DNA from: Actinotalea alkalitolerans
GTDB lineage: Bacteria; Actinomycetota; Actinomycetes; Actinomycetales; Cellulomonadaceae
Reading direction: 5' to 3'
Length of the DNA stretch: 64,000 nt
Assembly (NCBI RefSeq): GCF_023369855.1
Contig: NZ_JAMBPP010000008.1
Span: forward strand, 124,001-188,000
The position numbers and the translations under genes are program-made. How positions within the stretch are numbered: position 1 is the first letter of the stretch; every line of letters starts with the position of its first letter. This document shows, piece by piece, positions 31,606 through 38,684 of this stretch. The notes under the pieces are model-generated. The model searched no databases. It was given only the letters and a program-made list of their open reading frames with translations, and was not told the origin of the DNA.

Positions 31606-32991
31606 GTGCGTGCAACGAGCGTTCTCCCGACCGGTGTCGAGCGCACCTTCGGAGACGACGAGATCATCGTGTCCAAGATTGACGCCAAGGGTCGCTTCAC
31701 CTATGCCAACGCGGACCTCCTGCGGGTGTCCGAGTACGACGAGGCCGACCTGATCGGCCAACCTCACAGCAAGATCCGCCACCCCGAGATGCCCAGGATC
31801 ATCTCCAAGGTGATGTGGGAGACCATCCAGGACGGCCAGGAGATGTTCGCGTACGTGAACAACCTCGCCTCCGACGGCGCGCACTACTGGGTCTTCGCCC
31901 ACATCACACCCTCGACAGCAAGCAACGGAACTCCCGTCGGCTATCACTCCAACCGCCGCAGCCCGGGTCGTGGCGCGGTCCAGGCGGTTGACAGCTTGTA
32001 CCGTCGGCTCAGTGCCGAGGAGGGCAAGCACAGCCGGCCCGCGGACGCGATGAATGCCTCGGGGCTGCTCCTGGAGCACGAGCTCGCGACGCTCGAGATG
32101 ACCTACGACGAGTATGTGTGGAGCCTCGCCGAGCTCGAGAGCTACCGTCGCGCGGTCGACGTGCTCGCGCAGGCGTTCGTCAGCGTGGCCGGTGGGGATC
32201 TTGAGGTCCGCATCCCGCCGCTGGCCGGGCCGTCGGCGCTCGCCGCGCTGCGCGATGACGTGAATCTCAGCCTCGACGTGATGGACGCGTTCGTCCGTGA
32301 GTCCGGGGCCTCCCTGACCGCCGCCGCACAAGGCCGTTTCCACCGCCAGTTCCTCGTCCGGGGCATGCCCGGCACCTTCCGCGATGGTGCGCAGCGCATC
32401 AACACCGCGCGGGACTCCATGCGCGACGGCGCCCGCTCCCTCGAGGAGCAGAACGCGACCCGCCAGCTCATGGTCGACAAGGCCATCGAGGTCTCGGTGC
32501 ACGTCGCGTCCGCCTCGACCGAGCTCGGCGCCTCTGCCCAGGTCCTGGCAGCGTCAGCGCAGTCCGGCGTGGACGAGGCGAACGCCGCACTGAGCACCGT
32601 GCAGGCACTTGAGCTGTCGGCGAAGGAGATCCAGCAGGCAGTCTTGATGATCAAGAACGTCGCGTCACAGACCCGACTTCTCGCCTTGAATGCGACCATC
32701 GAGGCCGCCCGCGCAGGCGAGTTCGGCCGAGGCTTCGCGGTCGTCGCCGCGGAGGTCAAGACGTTGGCCGACGAGTCCGCCCGTTCGTCCGACGACATCA
32801 CTGCACAGGTCGCGGCTTCCCGCGCTGCGACCGAGGTCGCCGTCCAGGCCATCGACCGCGTCGCAGGAGCCATCCACGAGATGAACGACCAGGTCGTGGC
32901 CATCGCACAGGCGGCCGGTGGGAACCAAGGCCTGTCCGACCTTGCCGAGACCCTCCACAGCGACATCTCCCGCTTCGCCAGCCAGCACTGA
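31606..32991 (+). CDS. Soluble PAS-domain methyl-accepting chemotaxis protein (Aer-like)
   Basis: A 461-residue protein with no membrane span. Residues ~15-120 are a PAS domain of the Aer class: [42 protein letters not shown] and [12 protein letters not shown]-like context (here MWETIQ), [20 protein letters not shown]. This class binds FAD and senses redox or oxygen in Aer. A linker with helices follows, then a signalling domain whose hairpin tip is intact: [24 protein letters not shown] and [19 protein letters not shown]. The C-terminal helix is short, ending soon after the tip's return arm. No other chemotaxis gene is nearby, so it must signal to a distant CheA/CheW cluster. GTG 31606 is the likely start. 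Confidence 0.87.
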   Translation: MRATSVLPTGVERTFGDDEIIVSKIDAKGRFTYANADLLRVSEYDEADLIGQPHSKIRHPEMPRIISKVMWETIQDGQEMFAYVNNLASDGAHYWVFAHITPSTASNGTPVGYHSNRRSPGRGAVQAVDSLYRRLSAEEGKHSRPADAMNASGLLLEHELATLEMTYDEYVWSLAELESYRRAVDVLAQAFVSVAGGDLEVRIPPLAGPSALAALRDDVNLSLDVMDAFVRESGASLTAAAQGRFHRQFLVRGMPGTFRDGAQRINTARDSMRDGARSLEEQNATRQLMVDKAIEVSVHVASASTELGASAQVLAASAQSGVDEANAALSTVQALELSAKEIQQAVLMIKNVASQTRLLALNATIEAARAGEFGRGFAVVAAEVKTLADESARSSDDITAQVAASRAATEVAVQAIDRVAGAIHEMNDQVVAIAQAAGGNQGLSDLAETLHSDISRFASQH

Positions 32992-33152
32992 CACCGTCCA
33001 CGCGCTTCCATCGCGTGAGGGAGTGGGGCTGCATCTGCATCCTGTGACGATCCGGCGGTACGCGCAGCCGGAGCCGAAGCCGTGATCAGCGACCTTCGAG
33101 CTGCTCGCGCACCGGGGCGGTGGCCTAGGTCGGACCGCAAGACCCGCCGCGG

Positions 33153-34175
33153 TCAGGCGCGGTCCGCGGCCGGTCGGGTTGACTCGCGGGCCACCACGCG
33201 GGCTGGGGAGATGACCTCCCGCGGTGGCCCGGCGGTGCCCTTGCGCTCGATCCGTTCGATCAGCATCTCGACAGCGGTGCGGGCCATGAAGTCGTGGCCG
33301 GGATCCACCGTGGACAGTGACGGGATGGTGAACCGGGCCTCGATGATGTCATCGAAGCCGATGACCATCACGTCGTCCGGCACCCGCAGACCGGCATCCG
33401 CAAGCCCTCGCATCGCCCCGATGGCCAAGGTGTCGGTGAGGCAGAACACCGCGTCGATGTCGTGCCCTCGGTCCAGGAGCTCGCGCACGGCGTCACGGCC
33501 CGCCGGCATGGTGACGTTCCGCGGTGCGACGACCAGATCGGGGTCGACCGCGATGCCGGCGCCCAGGAGTGCGTCGCGGTAGCCGTGGAACCGCAGGCTG
33601 GCGACACCGGAGTCGGGCTCGGCCTCCACCTCGGCGATCATGGCGATGCGACGTCGCCCGGCGCCCAGGAGGTGCTCGGTCGCTGCCCTCGCCCCTTCGA
33701 CGTTGGCCATGGCGAGGTGATCCAGCGGACCGTCGAAGATCCGCTCCCCCAGGATCACTGCAGGGAAGTCCACCTGGAGCAGTGCTGCGTCCTCCTTGCC
33801 GAGGCCCACCACGCTGAGGATCACGCCGTCGTACTGGTAGTTGCGCGACTGCGCGAGTGTGGTCAGCTCCTTCTCCCGGCTCAGGCCGGTCTGCTCGATC
33901 GCCACGCGGAACCCGGCTGCCTCGGCGTGGGTGATGATCCGTGCGGCCAGCTGGGCGAAGTAGGGGCTGTCGACCTCGGGCACAGCGAGGCCGATCGTCC
34001 CGGTGCGGCCCTTGCGCAGGTTGCGGGCGGCGAGGTTGACCCGATATCCCAGGGTGTCGATCGCCTCGAGCACCCGGCCTCGCGTCTCGGGGCTGACGTT
34101 GCGGCCGTTGATCACGTTGGACACGGTCATCACGGAGACCCCGCTCGCGCGCGCCACGTCCTGCATCGTCACCAC
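33153..34175 (-). CDS. LacI family transcriptional regulator
   Basis: A 340-residue protein. The N-terminal helix-turn-helix and hinge are typical: TMQDVARASGVSVMTVSNVIN with GRNVSPETRGRVLEAIDTLGY and VNLAARNLRKGRTGTIGL. The periplasmic-binding-protein-like effector domain follows, with DGVILSVVG, ATEHLLGAGRRRIAMI, AVFCLTDTLAIGAMRGLADAGLRVPDDV and VIGFDDIIEARFTIPSLSTVDP. GTG 34175 has GGGAGG upstream. It is divergent from the GH43/ABC/GH2 genes, and two TGTAACG-type operators lie in the shared gap, so it most likely represses that locus until an oligosaccharide-derived inducer binds. Confidence 0.92.
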   Translation of the reverse strand: MVTMQDVARASGVSVMTVSNVINGRNVSPETRGRVLEAIDTLGYRVNLAARNLRKGRTGTIGLAVPEVDSPYFAQLAARIITHAEAAGFRVAIEQTGLSREKELTTLAQSRNYQYDGVILSVVGLGKEDAALLQVDFPAVILGERIFDGPLDHLAMANVEGARAATEHLLGAGRRRIAMIAEVEAEPDSGVASLRFHGYRDALLGAGIAVDPDLVVAPRNVTMPAGRDAVRELLDRGHDIDAVFCLTDTLAIGAMRGLADAGLRVPDDVMVIGFDDIIEARFTIPSLSTVDPGHDFMARTAVEMLIERIERKGTAGPPREVISPARVVARESTRPAADRA

Positions 34176-34314
34176 GGCGAGCCTCCCATCGTCACGTCTG
34201 TCGCTCCCTCAGGGGGCGGCCGGCGGCAGCTGCGCAGGCGCCGGAGGCGGGAACCGGGGCATCGGAGAGCACCTCTGCGCCATCGGTTCTTCGGGGTACG
34301 CCCAGCATCTCGCA

Positions 34315-34330
34315 CATGTAACGCTACATG
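34315..34330. promoter_or_regulatory. LacI-type operator 1
   Basis: CATGTAACGCTACATG is a 16-bp near-perfect palindrome with the central CG typical of LacI-family sites. It lies 140 bp upstream of the lacI-family start and 86 bp (about eight turns) from operator 2, a spacing that permits looping. Confidence 0.65.
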
Positions 34331-34380
34331 AGTTCAGCCCTCGTGAGGGGCTGGTTGAACAAAGACCCAGGTCGCAGCGC

Positions 34381-34414
34381 TTGCGCAGGCTGCAGATCGC
34401 GATGTAACGTTAAA
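34381..34414 (+). promoter_or_regulatory. Promoter of the GH43-ABC-GH2 genes with LacI-type operator 2
   Basis: TTGCGC (34381-34386) and TAACGT (34405-34410) are 18 bp apart. The operator TGTAACGTTAAA (34403-34414) covers the -10 element and shares the TGTAACG core with operator 1. This implies a 5' leader of about 170 nt before the GH43 start, in which nothing distinctive was seen. Confidence 0.55.
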
Positions 34415-34587
34415 GTCGCTGACGCAGACATCGGGGTCGCGACGACGGAGTCGTGCTGAGGGCGCCTACCGGCACCCCAGCATGAGAGCCGCCGGACGCG
34501 CACACCCGGCGCCGTGGACGCGAGCCTCCGGGCGTCGACCGATCGCTGTGGATCGGACGCCTCCCCCTCCTGACACTGGAGCACTCG

Positions 34588-35508
34588 ATGACGAGACCTC
34601 CCTCGACCGGCCAGGGCACACGTCCGGCCGGTCCGTCGACCATCTCCGGCAGCTACGCCGATCCGGCAGTCGTCATGTCAGACGGCCGGTACTACGTCTA
34701 CCCGACGACCGATGGGCGCGCCGACTGGGGCGCGGACGCCTTCCGCGTCCTGTCGTCGGTCGACCTGATCGAGTGGGAGGACCACGGAGAGGTCCTTCGC
34801 CTCGGGCGAGAGGTCCAGTGGGCAGACCGTCGGGCCTGGGCTCCCGCGGCCCTGGTCCACGGCGGGAAGGTGTACCTGTACTTCACCGCCGACGAGAACA
34901 TCGGTGTCGCGGTCGCCGACCACCCGACCGGACCGTTCCAGGACATCGGGCATCCCCTGGTCGAGCGCGGGCAGTTCCCCGGGACGACGATCGACCCGGC
35001 GGTGTTCGTCGACGACGACGGGGCCGCCTACCTGTACTGGGGGAACGGTGTCCTGCACGGCGTACGCCTGGCGGACGACCTGGTGTCGTTCGACCCCGCC
35101 GAGGTTCGGAGCTGGGAGCCGCCAGGCTTCCGGGAAGCAGGCTGGGTCCACCGCCGTGGAGCCATCTACTACCTGTCCTGGTCCGAGAACGACACCCGCG
35201 AAGAGGACTACCGGGTCCGATATGCGACCGGCCCAGGTCCGTTCGGGCCGTGGACCCACCGCGGTGTCCTGCTCGAGAAGGAGCTCAGCCGTGGGATCCG
35301 CGGGACGGGGCACCACGCGATCCTGCGCCTTCCCGGCCTGGACGCATGGCTCATCGCCTACCACCGCTTCGCCGTCCCGGACGGCGACGGCTATCACCGC
35401 GAGCTCGTCTTCGACGAGCTCAGACACCGGCCCGACGGGCTCCTGGAACCGGTGCGGAACAGCCCGGACGCCTTCACGTACCCCCTGACCCGATTCGCCA
35501 CCCAGTAG
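34588..35508 (+). CDS. Glycoside hydrolase family 43-type five-bladed beta-propeller enzyme
   Basis: A 306-residue protein without a signal peptide, so cytosolic. The three GH43 acidic residues are visible: Asp (general base) in GSYADPAVV near residue 26, Asp (pKa modulator) in GTTIDPAVFVDDDG, and Glu (acid) in GFREAGWVHRRGAIYYLSW, the counterpart of the usual F-x-EAxxxxK-x-x-YY. Additional blades include RAWAPAALVHGGKVYLYFTA and GTGHHAILRLPG. Members remove arabinose, xylose or galactose from oligosaccharides; the specificity is not determinable here. ATG 34588 has GGAG 7 nt upstream. It is the first structural gene of the LacI-controlled locus, 12 bp before the binding-protein gene. Confidence 0.85.
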   Translation: MTRPPSTGQGTRPAGPSTISGSYADPAVVMSDGRYYVYPTTDGRADWGADAFRVLSSVDLIEWEDHGEVLRLGREVQWADRRAWAPAALVHGGKVYLYFTADENIGVAVADHPTGPFQDIGHPLVERGQFPGTTIDPAVFVDDDGAAYLYWGNGVLHGVRLADDLVSFDPAEVRSWEPPGFREAGWVHRRGAIYYLSWSENDTREEDYRVRYATGPGPFGPWTHRGVLLEKELSRGIRGTGHHAILRLPGLDAWLIAYHRFAVPDGDGYHRELVFDELRHRPDGLLEPVRNSPDAFTYPLTRFATQ

Positions 35509-35520
35509 AGAGAAGCTGAC

Positions 35521-36804
35521 ATGTCCATCCTCACGAACCGTCCGAGCCCGACGTCGGGTGTGCGGCGTGCTCCAGCCCGCGTCGGCATCGCAGCAGCGGT
35601 CGCCGGCTCCCTCCTCGCTCTCTCGGCCTGCAGCACGGACGGCGAGCAGGACGCAGGCGGGACGACGACCCTGAGCTTCTTCTCGTGGGACGGCGAACCG
35701 GTGATGGCGCCCGTCATCGAGGCGTTCGAGGAGCAGCACCAGGACATCCAGATCGAGTTCTCGAGCGCTCCACCGGTCCAGGAGTACATCTCCACGCTCC
35801 AGACCCGCATCTCGTCCGGCACCGCGGCAGACGTCTTCATCATGGCCGCGGAGAACAAGACCAACCTCATCGAGGGCGAGTTCGTCGTGCCGCTCACCGG
35901 TGAGCCGTTCATGGAGAACATCGCCGAGTTCAACCAGCAGACGTACGGCGCCGACGGCGAGGTGTACGCGATGTCGTTGTCGTCCTGGGGCGGCGGGATC
36001 GTCTACAACCGCGAGCACACCGATGCCGTCGGGATGAGCGATCCGCCGACGGACTGGGACGCCTTCCGTGACCTGCTCGCTGACCTGGAGGACACCGGGG
36101 TCGCTGCGTTCTACGAGAACCTGCAGGAGATCCCGATGTCCCTCCAGGCACTCGTGGGTGGCTCCTACGAGAGCGACTTCACCGTCGATCAGCGCATCTT
36201 CGACGGAGAGACGACCTTCGAGGCGGAGTGGACCGAGCCCCTGCAGACCTGGGCGGCGCTGTTCGAGGACGGCCTGATGTCTCCGGACGTCGTCGGGCTC
36301 AGCGGCGACCAGATCCTGGACGAGTTCGCCAACGGTCGCGTCGCGATGATGGCCACCGGGCCGTGGAGCCTGCCGACCATCCGCGAGACCGCACCCGACA
36401 TGGACTTCGGGTTCATGCCGTTCCCAGCGCCGGCCGGCCAGGAGGCCTACCTCCCGGGTGCGGCGTCCCCCGGGTACGCCATCAACTCGGCCACGGACAA
36501 CGAGGAGGCTGCCAAGACCTTCCTCGCCTTCCTGGCCAGCCCCGAGGGCGTCCAGCTCTACAACGAGTCCAGCTCCGCCATCACGACCACGGGAGACTTC
36601 GAGCCGACCGTCGACCCGGTCCTGGAGGACGTCGTGGAGCCCATCCGGGAAGGCCGCGTCTACCTGGCCCAGATCTCCTGGCCTCGCTACGAGGACGTGC
36701 TGATGACCACTGCCGTCGCGAGCCTGCAGCAGGTCATCCTCGGCCAGCGTGAGCCCGCCGATGTGGCCACCGCCCTCGACGAGGTGCTGGAGCAGCAGAG
36801 CTGA
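35521..36804 (+). CDS. Sugar ABC transporter substrate-binding lipoprotein (SBP_bac_1)
   Basis: A 427-residue lipoprotein: AAAVAGSLLALSACS contains the lipobox with Cys ~39. The mature protein is a family-1 sugar-binding protein: TTTLSFFSWDGEPVMAPVIEAFEEQHQDI, TRISSGTAADVFIMAAENKTNLIEG, the YAMSLSSWGGGIVYNRE hinge segment, ILDEFANGRVAMMATGPWSLP, and a C-terminal AAKTFLAFLASPEGVQLYNESSSAI. It delivers an oligosaccharide to the two permeases encoded downstream. No ATPase gene is present in the cluster, so a shared MsiK-type ATPase elsewhere must energise it, as is usual in actinobacteria. ATG 35521 is preceded by AGAGAAG. Confidence 0.9.
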   Translation: MSILTNRPSPTSGVRRAPARVGIAAAVAGSLLALSACSTDGEQDAGGTTTLSFFSWDGEPVMAPVIEAFEEQHQDIQIEFSSAPPVQEYISTLQTRISSGTAADVFIMAAENKTNLIEGEFVVPLTGEPFMENIAEFNQQTYGADGEVYAMSLSSWGGGIVYNREHTDAVGMSDPPTDWDAFRDLLADLEDTGVAAFYENLQEIPMSLQALVGGSYESDFTVDQRIFDGETTFEAEWTEPLQTWAALFEDGLMSPDVVGLSGDQILDEFANGRVAMMATGPWSLPTIRETAPDMDFGFMPFPAPAGQEAYLPGAASPGYAINSATDNEEAAKTFLAFLASPEGVQLYNESSSAITTTGDFEPTVDPVLEDVVEPIREGRVYLAQISWPRYEDVLMTTAVASLQQVILGQREPADVATALDEVLEQQS

Positions 36805-36875
36805 CCACTCGCCCGCGCCCCGCCGGACGACCGGCCGGGCGCGGGCGGTCAGGCTCCGTATCGGAAGGAGGCGCC

Positions 36876-37844
36876 ATGTCACAGCAAGCACCAGCTCCCC
36901 TCGCGGTGGGCGATCGCGTCGGACCGGGTGAGGGGACCGGGACCGAGCCCCGGGCTCGAGGGCGACGATGGGACCGCGCGGCGGTTGCCGACCGGCTGTT
37001 CCTGCTACCGGTCGGCGTCGTCTTCGTCGTTCTCTTCCTCATCCCCGTCATCCGGTCAGGGTGGTGGAGCCTGACCAACTACAACGGCTACACACCGGAC
37101 TACGACTTCGTGGGGCTGGCGAACTACGGCCGGCTGTTCTCCGACACCGCGATGGTCTCCGGCTTCGTCTTCACGCTGCTCTACACCGTGGCGACGACCC
37201 TCGTCGTGACCTGCCTGGCGATCCCGCTCGCCGTCGTCCTCAACCGGAAGTTCATCGGACGCAACTTCGTCCGGTCGGCCTTCTTCTTCCCCGCGATCCC
37301 CAGCATCGCGGTGCTCGGCCTCGTGTGGGGCTTCATCCTGTCGCCGTTGGGAAGCGGTGTGATCAACCGCGTCATCGAGACGTTCGGCGGCGCGTCGGTC
37401 CCCTGGTTGTCGACTCCTGGCCTCGCGCGCTTCTCGGTGATCCTCGTGGGCGTGTGGAGCCAGGTCGGTTGGCACGCGATCCTCTACCTCGCCTACCTGC
37501 AGGCCATCCCGGAGGAGCTGACCGAGGTGGCCATCATCGACGGGGCCAACGGCCGTCAACGGTTCTTCCACATCACCCTGCCGATGCTCGCGCCGGCCAT
37601 GACCGTCAGCCAGCTCCTCCTGCTGACCGGAGGGCTCAAGGTGTACGACCTACCCGTCACCCTGACGGGCGGGGGACCGGGCTACTCGACCTTCACCCTC
37701 ACCCAGGCGATCATCCAGCGCGGCATCGCCCAGTCCGAGTTCGGGCAGGCCTCGGCGCTGGCCGTCGTCTTCATGCTCGTCATCGGCCTGATCGTCGCCG
37801 CGCAGCTCGCCGTCGCCCGACGACTGGAGAGGCGCATCCAGTGA
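36876..37844 (+). CDS. Sugar ABC transporter permease (MalF-type)
   Basis: A 322-residue membrane protein. ATG 36876 has GGAAGGAGG just upstream. A ~35-residue cytosolic tail precedes six spans, starting FLLPVGVVFVVLFLIPVI. The typical loop WWSLTNYNGYTPDYDFVGLANY follows. The EAA motif for ATPase contact is in EVAIIDGANGRQRFFHITLPMLAPA, and the terminal VYDLPVTLTGGGPGYSTFTLTQ is diagnostic of MalF-type subunits. It forms a heterodimer with the next gene product; the two genes overlap by GTGA. Confidence 0.9.
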   Translation: MSQQAPAPLAVGDRVGPGEGTGTEPRARGRRWDRAAVADRLFLLPVGVVFVVLFLIPVIRSGWWSLTNYNGYTPDYDFVGLANYGRLFSDTAMVSGFVFTLLYTVATTLVVTCLAIPLAVVLNRKFIGRNFVRSAFFFPAIPSIAVLGLVWGFILSPLGSGVINRVIETFGGASVPWLSTPGLARFSVILVGVWSQVGWHAILYLAYLQAIPEELTEVAIIDGANGRQRFFHITLPMLAPAMTVSQLLLLTGGLKVYDLPVTLTGGGPGYSTFTLTQAIIQRGIAQSEFGQASALAVVFMLVIGLIVAAQLAVARRLERRIQ

Positions 37845-38659
37845 ACAAGAGCCGTCACGTCCTCACGAGCCTGGTCATGGTGCCGCTCGCGGCACTGGTG
37901 GCCGTGCCCTTCTACTACATCGTGGTCAACACCTTCAAGACGCACCAGGAGACGGCGACCTCCCCGCTCGCGCTTCCGAGCGGGCTCCGCCTCGACAACT
38001 ACGTCGAGGTGTTCGAGACCCTCCCGGTGCTGCAGAACCTCCTCAACACCGTCATCGTGACGGCCGCCTCGGTGACCACGATGCTGCTGATCGGCGCGAT
38101 GGGCGCCTTCGGCATGATCATCCGCAGCACCCGGTTCAACACGTGGTTCGGCGCCCTGATGGTGCTCGCCTTCCTGGTGCCCTTCCAGGCCACCCTGCTG
38201 CCGCTGTACCGGATGCTTGTGACCGCCCGGCTCGTGGACACGCTCCAGGGTCTGGTGGTGCTCTACGCCACGGGGGCGATCTTCTGCTACTTCCTCATCC
38301 TCGGGTACATGCGCACGGTGCCGACGGAGATCATCGAGGCTGCGCGTCTGGATGGCGCCGGGCCGCTCCGGATCTTCTGGAACGTGGTCATGCCGCTCAT
38401 CCGACCAATCCTCATCACCGTCGGCGTCTTCCAGACCATGTGGGTGTGGAACGACTTCATCATCCCCAACGTGTTCATCAGCTCGACCGGCAACCGGACC
38501 CTCGTGCTGCTCGTCTACTCCGCCGTCGGGCAGTTCTCCGTCAACTGGCCGATGTTCATGACCCTGACCGTGATCGTGCTGATCCCGATGGTGATCTTCT
38601 TCGTCACGATGCAGCGCTTCATCGTCAGCGGCCTGGTCGCCGGCGGTGTCAAGGGATGA
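37841..38659 (+). CDS. Sugar ABC transporter permease (MalG-type)
   Basis: A 272-residue membrane protein starting at GTG 37841, overlapping the previous stop. LTSLVMVPLAALVAVPFYYIVVNTFKT is the first span with the family's Y-x-x-x-NSFK-like motif. Further elements are LDNYVEVFETLPVLQNLLNT, the EAA loop EIIEAARLDGAGPLRIFWNVVMPLIRP, and VFQTMWVWNDFIIPNVF followed by late spans ending RFIVSGLVAGGVKG. Together with the upstream permease it forms the oligosaccharide channel. The GH2 gene begins 25 bp downstream and is co-transcribed. Confidence 0.9.
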   Translation: MNKSRHVLTSLVMVPLAALVAVPFYYIVVNTFKTHQETATSPLALPSGLRLDNYVEVFETLPVLQNLLNTVIVTAASVTTMLLIGAMGAFGMIIRSTRFNTWFGALMVLAFLVPFQATLLPLYRMLVTARLVDTLQGLVVLYATGAIFCYFLILGYMRTVPTEIIEAARLDGAGPLRIFWNVVMPLIRPILITVGVFQTMWVWNDFIIPNVFISSTGNRTLVLLVYSAVGQFSVNWPMFMTLTVIVLIPMVIFFVTMQRFIVSGLVAGGVKG

Positions 38660-38684
38660 GCCCGCAACGGAAGGACCCGCAGTC

